Shown here: positions 25,922-34,846 of the stretch, in pieces
How positions within the stretch are numbered: the stretch's first letter is position 1
How the letters are laid out: every line of letters begins with the position of its first letter
Origin: Gemmatimonadota bacterium
GTDB lineage: Bacteria > Latescibacterota > UBA2968
NCBI GenBank assembly: GCA_009838845.1
Contig: VXRD01000013.1
Coordinates: 1 to 59,336, forward strand
Length of the DNA: 59,336 nucleotides
Direction: 5' to 3'
Translations under genes and position numbers: made by a program
The notes under the pieces: model-generated
What the model saw: the letters and a program-made list of their open reading frames with translations, nothing else
Database searches by the model: none
What the model was told of the DNA's origin: nothing

Positions 25922-27004
25922 ATGCTTCGCTCAATATTTCTCGGATTGTTGGTACCTCTCATTATTGCTTCCCAGGTGCCGTCTCAAGAATCTCAGTCAG
26001 TTCTGTCTCGATCTGCTGATTTGACGAAGGATAATGTCTTTCAACGCATTTGGGATAGTGACGAGAATCAACTCTCCGTGAGTCGGCGCACAAAGACAGG
26101 GGAATGGGAAGATCCAGAGGCTGACATTCTGTTGGACGAACAGGTGAAGGCATCGGGAGAACGGACTATAGATTTGGCTATGCGCCCTTTGTTCCATAAG
26201 GTGAATGAAAGTAAGTTGTTCGATCCCAACCGAACTTATGCCAGCTTCATGAAGCTGTTGGATAACTATGCCATCCGCACTACAGATCCCGAGTTTACCA
26301 CCGAAGAAGAAGAGGCCGAGCAACAGTATTTTCTATCGCATATTCTCCAAACTCGGCCCATGCAGATCGCCCAAAACTACATTAATCAAGCTCTTGGAGA
26401 AAATCTGTCGGAGGCACAGTTTCGTCAGGTACTCCATCGCCTGTGGTTTGAACTGTACACCAATCGCGGGTCAATATACTTCTGTTCTGGGTTTGAGCAC
26501 GTCTTTGTTGGAGAGGGGAAATACAAACTGCGGCAGGACAATAAACGCGAGATTTTTGGTGACGTTTCGGGATACCATTCCTGGGTCAAGTTCTACTTGG
26601 ACGAGAAAAATAAACGTGTCAATTTTCGTGGCTATAATTACGACTCACAAGGAACCACGAATCCCAATATAGTCACTCTGCAGATGATTTATACGGTGAT
26701 GGATACTCTGGGCGAACCTATCGCGAAATTGTTTAAGAGGAAGAGTGGGTTTTTTGTCGGGTCGAGTCCCGAATGTGAAATGGCTATGGCTACAGTCGTC
26801 TTTTTCGAGAGTGTGCATGGCAAGATCAGTGACAAACGCCGGGTGACGATCAATGGAGCGACTTACAATCTCGTGTTGTATCGCAGTGCTGATTCCGATG
26901 GTAACCGTGGGGATTTTATTCGATCATTCTACCCTATTTTTTTGGGACTGGATGATGTCGAAAAGCCAGATATGGACCCGTCTATTGACGAGGACCTGAA
27001 ATAG
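25922..27004 (+). CDS. secreted eukaryotic-type EndoU (XendoU) endoribonuclease
   Basis: A 360-residue protein with a signal peptide (hydrophobic residues 4-17, MLRSIFLGLLVPLIIA). The body matches the XendoU/placental protein 11 family: LWFELYTNRG, SGFEHVFVGE (residues 189-198, Glu192, His193, Glu198), GYHSWVKFYLDE (His219), RVNFRGY and the closing FFVGSSPECEMAMATVVFF block. In this family two His and a Lys catalyse uridine-specific RNA cleavage giving 2',3'-cyclic phosphate. GAGGAG precedes ATG 25922. It is not joined to any toxin-delivery domain, unlike bacterial CDI EndoU toxins. No immunity gene is obvious. Secreted or periplasmic RNA scavenging or antagonism are both possible. Confidence 0.85.
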   Translation: MLRSIFLGLLVPLIIASQVPSQESQSVLSRSADLTKDNVFQRIWDSDENQLSVSRRTKTGEWEDPEADILLDEQVKASGERTIDLAMRPLFHKVNESKLFDPNRTYASFMKLLDNYAIRTTDPEFTTEEEEAEQQYFLSHILQTRPMQIAQNYINQALGENLSEAQFRQVLHRLWFELYTNRGSIYFCSGFEHVFVGEGKYKLRQDNKREIFGDVSGYHSWVKFYLDEKNKRVNFRGYNYDSQGTTNPNIVTLQMIYTVMDTLGEPIAKLFKRKSGFFVGSSPECEMAMATVVFFESVHGKISDKRRVTINGATYNLVLYRSADSDGNRGDFIRSFYPIFLGLDDVEKPDMDPSIDEDLK

Positions 27005-27041
27005 AAGTGGCTCACTCATCTATCCAAAGGATTTGAAAGCA

Positions 27042-27455
27042 TTAGATATTCCGTCCTTCACATATCACACGATGGAAAGCCTCCCACTCTTCTTCTGTCA
27101 AGTCAATGGCGACTACTTTATCAGGATCGAAAATCTTCGGATTGGGATCATTGCGAAATGCCTCGAGGTCAAATGGCTCTGACCATGACCGCGTGCTGGT
27201 TATCTGCTCTACGTAAATAATATCCCATTCGTCATTGTCTTTGAAGCGACCACGGCCTCTGATCTCGACATACTGTGTCGCCAGCCGACGCATGTCGTCG
27301 TTCAGCACAGGATCGAAACACAATGGCACGATCCGTTGTGGGATGTAGTGCAACTCCGCTGTCCCGCAAGTCCAGTTCACCTCCATCAGCCGCCCTTCCA
27401 CCAGTGCAGGCTCGTCTAAGACCGCCGGTTTTGTCTTGATTGTCGAGATATTCAT
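27042..27455 (-). CDS. domain-deleted paralogue of the DUF2442 antitoxin
   Basis: A 137-residue protein. It starts with the same six residues (MNISTI) as the DUF2442 protein at 24681, then jumps directly to that protein's second domain (VLDEPALVEGRLMEVNW...), so the DUF2442 domain has been removed cleanly in frame. The second domain is about 85-90 percent identical; the tail differs (LTEEEWEAFHRVICEG). No PIN toxin follows it; its 3' end abuts the EndoU gene tail-to-tail. GGAGG precedes the ATG within a shared leader. It could be an orphan antitoxin. Confidence 0.6.
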   Translation of the reverse strand: MNISTIKTKPAVLDEPALVEGRLMEVNWTCGTAELHYIPQRIVPLCFDPVLNDDMRRLATQYVEIRGRGRFKDNDEWDIIYVEQITSTRSWSEPFDLEAFRNDPNPKIFDPDKVVAIDLTEEEWEAFHRVICEGRNI

Positions 27456-27489
27456 CTCAGGCCTCCAGAGTGTACTACTTTTCAAAAGT

Positions 27490-27882
27490 TCATTCGGCAT
27501 CAATCTCTATTAGTAAATCCGCTGGAATGCCCAGATGCGTTCGCAATGCGCCAATTTGTTCAATAGAGAGCGACCGGGTTCCTTCAAAAAATTCCGCTGT
27601 CTGGCGATTACTACCCAGCCACTTTGCCAGATCGTCTCGGCAAAGTTCCTTCTGCCCCAGCATAAAATCAACCACTTCCTGAGGTGTCGATTGTTCGTAG
27701 GCAGGCAAATGCGTGTCTTCATAAGCCTGCACCAGTATAGACAGAAACTCCAGTCGCTCATACGCTTCTGATCCAGGCTGGGGATCTGTATCGAGAAGGG
27801 TATCGATTTCAGCGACAGCACAATCGTATTCTTCTTCGTTTCTCAATACATGAGGTTTGGTGAAATCGAGTATGTCAGCCAT
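27490..27882 (-). CDS. HigA-type antitoxin with helix-turn-helix domain
   Basis: A 130-residue protein of the HigA antitoxin type. The N-terminal half is helical and acidic (EYDCAVAEIDTLLD, AYEDTHLPAYEQSTPQEVVDFML). The C-terminal half is an Xre-like helix-turn-helix (LCRDDLAKWLGSNRQTAEFFEGTRSLSIEQIGAL). In working pairs a RelE-like HigB toxin lies next to it; here there is none, only a collapsed VapC gene upstream, so it is a solitary antitoxin or regulator. AAGGAG precedes ATG 27882. Confidence 0.8.
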   Translation of the reverse strand: MADILDFTKPHVLRNEEEYDCAVAEIDTLLDTDPQPGSEAYERLEFLSILVQAYEDTHLPAYEQSTPQEVVDFMLGQKELCRDDLAKWLGSNRQTAEFFEGTRSLSIEQIGALRTHLGIPADLLIEIDAE

Positions 27883-27940
27883 CAGGTACTCCTTTTTACA
27901 AAGTGCCTTCTCGCGTACGGCGGGTGTATTTTTAGTATGC

Positions 27941-28072
27941 TCAGGTGAGGGGCAAATTGTCTGGCGTAAAAATCTGAAGGCCCGCTACTCTTGTATAGTG
28001 TCGGGTATTGCGGGTGAGCAGTGGAAGGTCTTGGGAGAGGCAAATACCTGCAATATCGGTATCAACTATCAT
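27941..28072 (-). pseudogene. collapsed VapC toxin: both ends kept, middle deleted
   Basis: A 43-codon frame. MIVDTDI is the N-terminus of a VapC PIN domain; it is followed at once by AGICLSQDLPLLTRNTRHYTRVAGL, the C-terminal part of the same kind of domain. About 80-90 residues, with two catalytic acids, are missing in frame. The ATG overlaps the stop of the AbrB-like antitoxin (ATGA), so the original operon order is kept. Unlikely to be a nuclease. Confidence 0.7.
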
Positions 28073-28332
28073 GTGGGAAGTTGCCATTTTGACCACAGGT
28101 GATTTCTTTGAGTCTCCCAATCGTCCAGATCCGAGGGTTTGAAAGCTTCTCGGAGGTTTTCGAGAGATTCAGTGAGAAGCCTGGATTTTTCGAAGGATTG
28201 TACTTCAGGTTCAAAATCGGCTTTGGGTCTGATTTCAATACGATCTCCTGGATGGAGTCCCAATTCTTGCTCTGCGGTTTGTTTAGAGATGACAAGATCA
28301 TCACCCAGGTATTCCAGTTCTACTTTTGGCAT
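28069..28332 (-). CDS. AbrB/SpoVT-like antitoxin
   Basis: An 87-residue protein with a SpoVT/AbrB-like swapped-hairpin N-terminus (MPKVELEYLGDDLVISKQTAEQELGLHPGDRIEIRPK), followed by a helical tail that would bind a toxin. GGAG precedes ATG 28332; the longer frame from 28365 lacks support. Its partner VapC directly downstream has collapsed, so this antitoxin is now without a working toxin. A truncated copy of its tail is at 23432. Confidence 0.75.
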   Translation of the reverse strand: MPKVELEYLGDDLVISKQTAEQELGLHPGDRIEIRPKADFEPEVQSFEKSRLLTESLENLREAFKPSDLDDWETQRNHLWSKWQLPT

Positions 28333-28372
28333 TGCTTTTTCTCCACTTAGAAAGTGTGCAGTCATTATGGTG

Positions 28373-28420
28373 AATATAGCCTTTTTTTTACAAGCTGCAA
28401 GTTGTGTTTGGTCTTAGACC
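28373..28420 (-). promoter_or_regulatory. promoter and possible operator of the AbrB-like antitoxin gene
   Basis: On the - strand: -35 TTGCAG (28400-28395), 16-bp spacer, -10 TATATT (28378-28373). A perfect 11-bp palindrome GGTCTTAGACC (28410-28420) lies just upstream of the -35. Confidence 0.45.
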
Positions 28421-28463
28421 ATCGGTTTCCCATATCAGTTGATAAAGTCACACCTGACGTAGC

Positions 28464-28569
28464 TTATTCATATCGCAGGGCATCCACGGGATTGGTACGG
28501 GCAACTTTCCACGCCTGATAATTCACCGTGGTCAAGGCGGATGGCAACGGTCAGATAATTTTTTATCAT
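28464..28569 (-). pseudogene. collapsed FtsX-type permease: both ends kept, 770 residues deleted
   Basis: It begins MIKNYLTVAIR like the intact permeases, then, one frame over, reads LTTVNYQAWKVARTNPVDALRYE and stops: the last 23 residues of the permease at 35405-37792 with few changes. The junction (28535-28540) has GCG shared by both parents, so microhomology deletion is likely. It marks the downstream edge of the permease array. Confidence 0.85.
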
Positions 28570-28588
28570 GAGCAACTCTCTTAAAAAG

Positions 28589-30409
28589 TTATTGGTACCA
28601 TTGTGCCTGGGCAGAAAATAGTCTGGCATATTCGCCGTTGAGTTTCAGCAGTTCTCGATGAGAATCGGATTCGATGATTTGACCATCCTTCATCACTATG
28701 ACGCGGTCGGCCAATCGGGCAGCTCCCAGGCGGTGAGATATCATGAGTGCTGTGCGGTTCTCTGTCAGATCTACGAATCGCTCAAACAGAGCGAGTTCTG
28801 CTTTGGGGTCTAATGCCGATGTCGGTTCATCGAGTACGACCAGATCCGCATCTTTGAGATAGGCTCTTCCCAGTGCTACTTTTTGCCACTGTCCGCCCGA
28901 TAGGTCGCGGTCTCCAAATTTTCTTCCGAGATATCCATCCCATCCATCGCTCAGGTCCGAGTGAATATCGAGGATGTCCGCTCGATGTGCTGCAGCATAG
29001 AGTCTGGTGTCGTCAGACATGGCGTCCAATTGTCCGAATCCGATATTTTCTCTGAGTTTCAGATCGAATTTTGCATAGTCCTGAAAAACCGCTGCGACGC
29101 GACTTTGCACTTCTTCGGGTGGGCGTTTATCCATATCTCCATCTACCATGTAAATTTCGCCTGCGTCGGGAGTGTATAATCCGATGAGTAGCTTTACCAG
29201 TGTTGTTTTGCCGGCTCCATTTTCTCCCACGATTGCGATTTTTTCTCCGGCTTTAATTTGTAAGTTCACATTTTTAACTACGGGATCAGTTCTCGATGGA
29301 TAGGTGAACGTAATATCCCGGGCTGTGATGGCGAGTCCCTGTCTTTTGTTGGATGCCTGTTCAATGTGGGACGGTCTGATCTTCTCGGTTGGCTCTTTTT
29401 CTTGCTCTTTCGCAAGCGCGAAGAACTCGAACGCATCGCCCAGAAATTCCGAGTGTTCGAGTATATTGCCCACGCTCTGGACAGTGCCCTGTAAAAAATT
29501 TTGGAAACGCGTCGCATAACTGATCACCACGGCCAAGTCGCCAATTGTGGCTTGTCCCATAACAACGGAATAGATAATTAGAGATAGCACACCGGCATAG
29601 CTCAGCCATTCCCAAAATCCTCCAAATGCATGATAGCCCGAGTCGCGTTTATAGACGTTCAAGACGTCCTTTTCGCGCGTTCGCCATGAATGCGTCCAAC
29701 GGTTGTGCAAAAATCTCGACAAATCGAAGAGGCGCACTTCTGCCGCAGCCTGTCTATCTGTGAGCAATTCCTGGTAATAATGTCGCAGCCTGTCGGTCAA
29801 GGTGTGTTTTCTTTGCACATCGTACACCATGTGGGCGCGTTTTGATTGCAGGAGAAGAGAGGGGATGATGCCAAGTGCCATGATGGGAATGATCCACGGA
29901 TGCACGACAAACAAAGTGCCAGCAATTGAAGCGGCAATGGAAAACTGCCAGAGGGGATGGAGCAGACCATTGAGCAATTCTGTGAGGCGGTCGCCCAAAT
30001 TGTTGTCCGCCCGTCGGAGGCAGTCGTAAAACGCGCTGTCTTCAAATCGGATGAGTGGCGCGTTGGCAGCTTGTTCGTAAATGCGCGATTGTATGTGATG
30101 TGTCGCGTGGTCGCGGAGATAGACCATGATAATCGGGCGCAGCATATTCATGGTCATTTCAACCAAAATGGCTGCGATGTAGAGAAGCATATAGGTCGGG
30201 ATATCCCAGGCGCCGGGCGTGGGGGATTCGACGAGGGCATTGATCAGCCCCCGCATGGCCAAGACATAGACGCTGTAAGAAAATCCCGGTATTACTGTCG
30301 TGGCGATTAGGACGACAAAAGCAATGGGATGTGCGCGCCAGAGTTCGAACACCATAGCGACAATAGGACGCCACAGGTTTGTGCGTTGGGATGATTTTTC
30401 CTGGCTCAT
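28589..30409 (-). CDS. ABC exporter, fused membrane and ATPase domains (second of a pair)
   Basis: A 606-residue half-transporter. Six membrane helices fill about residues 20-330. The ATPase domain has Walker A GENGAGKTT near 395, signature LSGGQWQKVALGRA, Walker B LVVLDEPTSALD and the H-loop SHRLGAA. The Q-loop is VFQDYAKFDL. The LSGGQWQ signature is common in exporters linked to peptide and bacteriocin systems. The ATG overlaps the stop of the upstream exporter gene in ATGA, so the two probably form a heterodimer. Downstream lies only a collapsed permease. Confidence 0.9.
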   Translation of the reverse strand: MSQEKSSQRTNLWRPIVAMVFELWRAHPIAFVVLIATTVIPGFSYSVYVLAMRGLINALVESPTPGAWDIPTYMLLYIAAILVEMTMNMLRPIIMVYLRDHATHHIQSRIYEQAANAPLIRFEDSAFYDCLRRADNNLGDRLTELLNGLLHPLWQFSIAASIAGTLFVVHPWIIPIMALGIIPSLLLQSKRAHMVYDVQRKHTLTDRLRHYYQELLTDRQAAAEVRLFDLSRFLHNRWTHSWRTREKDVLNVYKRDSGYHAFGGFWEWLSYAGVLSLIIYSVVMGQATIGDLAVVISYATRFQNFLQGTVQSVGNILEHSEFLGDAFEFFALAKEQEKEPTEKIRPSHIEQASNKRQGLAITARDITFTYPSRTDPVVKNVNLQIKAGEKIAIVGENGAGKTTLVKLLIGLYTPDAGEIYMVDGDMDKRPPEEVQSRVAAVFQDYAKFDLKLRENIGFGQLDAMSDDTRLYAAAHRADILDIHSDLSDGWDGYLGRKFGDRDLSGGQWQKVALGRAYLKDADLVVLDEPTSALDPKAELALFERFVDLTENRTALMISHRLGAARLADRVIVMKDGQIIESDSHRELLKLNGEYARLFSAQAQWYQ

Positions 30410-32265
30410 CGGTACCACCTCGCTTGAGATTCAAACATCTCTGCGTACTCTCCGCCTTCGCGCAATAGTTGGTCGTGTGTACCTTCTTCCACAACGGTTC
30501 CTCCGCGAAAGACGAGGATGCGGTCTGCCAAACGCGCTATGCCGAGTCGGTGGGCGATCATCAATGCGGTGCGTCCGGTAGCGAGTTCCCGAAAGCGTTC
30601 AAAAATTGCGAGTTCAGCCATTGGGTCCAGGGCGGCAGTGGGTTCGTCGAGGACGAGTATTTCAGAATTTCGGAAAAAGGCTCTTGCGAGTGCCACGCGT
30701 TGCCATTGCCCTCCCGAAAGATCGACACCACCCATTTCGGGACCGATGAGTGTGTCGTATCCCTGGGGCAAAGAGGCGGTTATATCCGCACCTACTTGCA
30801 CAGCGGCGCGATGTACAGCGCGCTTCTGTTCTTCGGTTTGGATCTGGGATAGGGCGATATTTTCGGCGAGGGAAAGATGGTAGCGGACATAAGATTGCAT
30901 TACGGCTGAGTACGAATGATAGAGCAGGTGGGGTTCTATGTCTTGATAATCAATACCGTCGGCTAAAATCGCGCCTGAATCGGGGCGATAGAGGCCCAAT
31001 AACAGGCGGACAAAGGTGGTTTTGCCCGATCCATTTTCGCCGACAATGGCGACTTTTTCGCCAGCGTTGATTTCGAGATTCAGGTTTCGGAGCGCAGGGA
31101 TTTCGCTTCCGGGGTAGGTATAGGTCACATTTTTTGCGACAATGCCATGGCGCAAGGGTTTTGGAAATGGTCTGGTATTTTTTGTTGGGTCAGCAGATGG
31201 GGCACTGTATTCGGGCAGGTCGAGAAAATGGCGCAGGTCTGACGCATAACCCGATGATTCTCCCAGTTGGCGAAGTGCCAAAACGATCAAATACATGGGG
31301 TCGAGTATGCCCGAAACCGCTTGAAAAAAGATCGTATAGAGACCGGGAGATGCATCTACAGATGGGCTGACGGCAATCCAATATAAGGCACCTATACTTG
31401 CCAGGACGCTGATGCCATACGTCCCAAATTGTTTGAGATCTACCCGGATGGCCTCACGGCGCAATTCATTTCTGGATTCCCAATAGAGCTTTGTCCACCT
31501 GTCGATCAAATACTGTTTCAAATCATAGAGACGCGCTTCTTTGGCTGTATTGCGGTCAACTATTATGGCGCCGTAATAATCTGCCAAACGCCGCTTAAAT
31601 GTTTGGCGGCTCAAGACAGACCAGACATCTTGACCGCCCTTCATGGCTATCCAGATAGACACTCCTGTAAGTCCTACTACGCCCATCAGGATAAATGGGT
31701 GGATGATCCAGAGGACAGCACCATATCCGATCAGGCTGGAGAGGTTGCGAACGACGCTCATGATCTGGTCTAAAATATCAGGTCCTTTTTGTTCGGTTTG
31801 AGACATGGCGCGCGTGAGTTCGTCGTAATAGCCCGTGTGCTCGAATTGTTCTAATGAGAGGCGAGGGGCTTTGGCTATGACGAGGCGGGTCAGTTCCCTG
31901 CCAGCGGCTTGTTGGAATTTACCGCTCAACCATGGGTCTATCCATCCCACCAATCGCTGAATAAAAAGTCCCGCGAGAAGGAAGGTTAGATAGGTAAATA
32001 CCGGGTTCAGAGATCCGCTGGATCGAACCACATCGACCACAGCATCGATCAGATACTTGGTAATCCACAGGTTGATGGGCAGTACGAGGCTGCGAATGAG
32101 GGACGTAAACGCCCATAAGAGAGCCGGAGCTGGTGCCACCTTCAAGACGAGGCGCAATAACCAGATCAGATTCAGGAATTGTTTGAAGGTTCCGAGGTGA
32201 TCTGCCCTGAATACTGGAATGGGCTTAGGTTGAGCTGAAGAGTGGTGAATATTTGGGATATTCAT
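30406..32265 (-). CDS. ABC exporter, fused membrane and ATPase domains (first of a pair)
   Basis: A 619-residue half-transporter with six membrane helices in about residues 35-340. The ATPase domain has Walker A GENGSGKTT near 410, Q-loop VMQSYVRYHL, signature LSGGQWQRVALARA, Walker B EILVLDEPTAALDP and H-loop AHRLGIA. It lies nine bases after the stop of the permease at 34704 and is translationally coupled to the second exporter gene. All catalytic motifs are intact in both halves. It cannot be the missing ATPase for the FtsX-type permeases because it already has its own membrane domain; substrate unknown. Confidence 0.9.
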   Translation of the reverse strand: MNIPNIHHSSAQPKPIPVFRADHLGTFKQFLNLIWLLRLVLKVAPAPALLWAFTSLIRSLVLPINLWITKYLIDAVVDVVRSSGSLNPVFTYLTFLLAGLFIQRLVGWIDPWLSGKFQQAAGRELTRLVIAKAPRLSLEQFEHTGYYDELTRAMSQTEQKGPDILDQIMSVVRNLSSLIGYGAVLWIIHPFILMGVVGLTGVSIWIAMKGGQDVWSVLSRQTFKRRLADYYGAIIVDRNTAKEARLYDLKQYLIDRWTKLYWESRNELRREAIRVDLKQFGTYGISVLASIGALYWIAVSPSVDASPGLYTIFFQAVSGILDPMYLIVLALRQLGESSGYASDLRHFLDLPEYSAPSADPTKNTRPFPKPLRHGIVAKNVTYTYPGSEIPALRNLNLEINAGEKVAIVGENGSGKTTFVRLLLGLYRPDSGAILADGIDYQDIEPHLLYHSYSAVMQSYVRYHLSLAENIALSQIQTEEQKRAVHRAAVQVGADITASLPQGYDTLIGPEMGGVDLSGGQWQRVALARAFFRNSEILVLDEPTAALDPMAELAIFERFRELATGRTALMIAHRLGIARLADRILVFRGGTVVEEGTHDQLLREGGEYAEMFESQARWYR

Positions 32266-32274
32266 AGAAGTAGC

Positions 32275-34704
32275 TCACTCATATCGCAACGCATCAATGG
32301 GATTGGAATGCGCTGCGCGAATGGCTTGCATGCTCACGGTTCCAAAGGCGATGATCAGGGCCATTATCGCGCTTGCAACAAATGGCAAGACATTCAGATC
32401 TGTCTGATAGGCAAATCCAGAGAGCCAGTCGCGCATCAGATAGTAGGCGATTGGCCAGGCGATGAGATTGGCGAGTAGAACGAGAAATATAAATTCTCGG
32501 GAGAGCAGGATGACCAGATGCGGTGTGGATGCGCCCAGTACCTTGCGGATGCCGATTTCTTTGGTGCGCGATTGAACCATAAATGCCGCCAGTCCGAATA
32601 ACCCCAAACACGCCACAAAAATTGCCAGCAGTGAAAATACCCCGAGCACTTTGCCGGTGAGGTGTTCGTCAAAATAGTACCACCGTATGATTTCATCCAA
32701 AAAGTGATATTCAAAAGGCGCATCTGGCACAAAGCGTTTCCACTGCGTTTCGAGAAAGGACAGGGTTTGCGCGGTGTTTTCTGGTCGGATGCGCAGGGCC
32801 AGCGAAGAAAATAGTTTCCAGCGGGCCACGAATCCCATGGGTGCGATTTCTTCCCGTAGCGTCAAACTGTGGTAGTCTTTCACAACGCCAATTACGGTCA
32901 GAGTTGGATTTATCAATGCCTGCCACTCGATCTGTTTGCCAATCGGGTCGTCCTCCCAGCCGAGCAGGCGTACGGCTGTTTCATTCAAGATAATCGCCTG
33001 AGAAGTATCGCTGGCAACATCGGCTGAAAAGGCGCGACCGCGAAGCACGGGAATGTCAAATATTTCAAAAAAGGAATCATCGACTTCGTTCATGCGAATT
33101 GTCCGTTCTTTTGTTCGGTCTCCATCGGGCCAGATTAAGCGCGGTCGTCCGCCGTATCCCGAGATGTCGTATCGCAGTGCTGACGCGCTGAGGATATTGG
33201 GATGTTCGAGAAAGACCTGTTTGACCATCTGGTGGCGTGCCGAAAGGCGCATTTGTGGATCGAGTTCATGCTCACGGTCGTGAGCAAAGATCGGCAAACT
33301 CACAATGTGGTCGCGCGTGAAACCCATATCTTTGGTTTCTATAAATCGCAGTTGCTGATAAACGATCAGGGTGCAGATCACAAGCAAAATGGACATGCCG
33401 AATTGAAAAATCACGAGTCCTTTCTTCAACCATGCAGAACCCGAGGAGGAAGATGCACTGCTTTTTAACGCTGTGACCGGGCGAAAAGAGGAGAGGAAAA
33501 ATGCCGGATACCATCCCGCCAGCAATCCGACCAACAATGTGAATGCCAGTACCGCTGGCGCACAGGCCATTATTGTAGCTGCATTGAGGTGCAAATCGCT
33601 GTACACAAATTGATTGAATAAGGGTAGGAATAACTCAACCAGTACAAGGGCAATCAGCAGGGCGGCGGAGGTTAAGAGTAGAGATTCGCTCAAAAACTGG
33701 ACCATCAGTTGTGAGCGATGCGCGCCAACGACTTTTCGCACGCCGACTTCGCGATTGCGGGTGACAGCGCGTGCAGTCGCCAGATTTGTAAAGTTCACGC
33801 ACGCAATGACCACTACGATCAGTCCAATAGCTGCCAACATGTAAATTTGTTGTATGGGGCTGTCGGCAGCCGGGTCAAAATCGGATTTACCATACAGGTA
33901 CACGCGGTGTAGGGGCTGTAGATGATAGGCGTTTTTTGCTGCAACTTCATCCCCCATATACTGTTTGATCAACGACTGCATTTTCGCCTGGAGAGTTTCT
34001 GCGTTTTGTCCTGCTTTTAATAGCACATAGGTGTTTACTGGCCGCCACGATAGCAAAGGCCGCCACATCGTCCACGCCCGTTGCGTCTCTTCTACAGGGG
34101 GTATTGTGGTTGAGAGTATTTGAAAATAAAGTTCTGGCGAGAGATGAGGCTCCTTTACAATGCCGGTAACTGTGTACTCGCCAGGGAAACTGTTGTCGTC
34201 GATTGAAACTGTTTGGCCCATTGGGTCTGTATCGCCAAACAAGTGTTGCGCCATGTCGTCGGTAATGACCACAGAGTAGGGCAGGCGAAACGCGGTCTCT
34301 AAGTCGCCTTTTATGAGGGGAAAATCAAATACGTCCAAAAAGTTGTCATCTGTCAGTGCAAAGGAGTATCGACCCTTGCGCTCGCCGTATTGTGCAGATA
34401 CGCCCCCCCACCAGATACGCACGGTTGTTTCTACTTCGGGAAATGTTTCTTTCAGCACAGGACCGAGTGTACCTGATGTACCGATGCCATAAGTTGTGCG
34501 TGTGCTGCCGCGTTGTTCTCGAATTACTTTGTAAATGCGGTCGCCCAGGGTGTGAAAACGATCTGCTGCAAATTCCTGCTGGATATACAACAGGATCAGA
34601 ATGCCACACGCCAGGCCGATGGCGAGGCCCAGTACATTGATGGATGTGTACAATTTGTGCCGCATCAAATTGCGGATCGCAACGGTCAGATAATTTTTGA
34701 TCAT
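32275..34704 (-). CDS. MacB/FtsX-type orphan permease A
   Basis: An 809-residue membrane protein with a duplicated plan. Helix 1 (about residues 14-34) is followed by a large periplasmic MacB-PCD-like domain (40-285) and three helices of an FtsX domain (about 290-415); helix 5 leads to a second periplasmic domain (440-680) and three final helices. It ends in NPIDALRYE, typical for this superfamily. No ATPase domain is present and no LolD/MacB-type ATPase gene is in the window, as in ADOP (duplicated orphan permease) proteins. ATG 34704 (MIKNYLTVAIRN) is chosen by comparison with its paralogues; the frame extends to 34791. Closest to permeases E and G. Confidence 0.9.
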   Translation of the reverse strand: MIKNYLTVAIRNLMRHKLYTSINVLGLAIGLACGILILLYIQQEFAADRFHTLGDRIYKVIREQRGSTRTTYGIGTSGTLGPVLKETFPEVETTVRIWWGGVSAQYGERKGRYSFALTDDNFLDVFDFPLIKGDLETAFRLPYSVVITDDMAQHLFGDTDPMGQTVSIDDNSFPGEYTVTGIVKEPHLSPELYFQILSTTIPPVEETQRAWTMWRPLLSWRPVNTYVLLKAGQNAETLQAKMQSLIKQYMGDEVAAKNAYHLQPLHRVYLYGKSDFDPAADSPIQQIYMLAAIGLIVVVIACVNFTNLATARAVTRNREVGVRKVVGAHRSQLMVQFLSESLLLTSAALLIALVLVELFLPLFNQFVYSDLHLNAATIMACAPAVLAFTLLVGLLAGWYPAFFLSSFRPVTALKSSASSSSGSAWLKKGLVIFQFGMSILLVICTLIVYQQLRFIETKDMGFTRDHIVSLPIFAHDREHELDPQMRLSARHQMVKQVFLEHPNILSASALRYDISGYGGRPRLIWPDGDRTKERTIRMNEVDDSFFEIFDIPVLRGRAFSADVASDTSQAIILNETAVRLLGWEDDPIGKQIEWQALINPTLTVIGVVKDYHSLTLREEIAPMGFVARWKLFSSLALRIRPENTAQTLSFLETQWKRFVPDAPFEYHFLDEIIRWYYFDEHLTGKVLGVFSLLAIFVACLGLFGLAAFMVQSRTKEIGIRKVLGASTPHLVILLSREFIFLVLLANLIAWPIAYYLMRDWLSGFAYQTDLNVLPFVASAIMALIIAFGTVSMQAIRAAHSNPIDALRYE

Positions 34705-34846
34705 GAGAAGATCCTTAAGACATTTCGGCACTGGCTCTGAACATTTTACTCCTCCTGTAAATACAGAATTGCAAAACCACTGGAAATTCACGATATTTAA
34801 ACACGAGAATCAAGAGGAAATTCGCATTGCATGTTGGAGATTTTTT

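Noticed and set aside
28589-32265. The ABC exporter pair as the missing ATPase of the orphan permeases
   Set aside because: Each exporter polypeptide already has six membrane helices fused to its ATPase domain, so it forms its own transporter.
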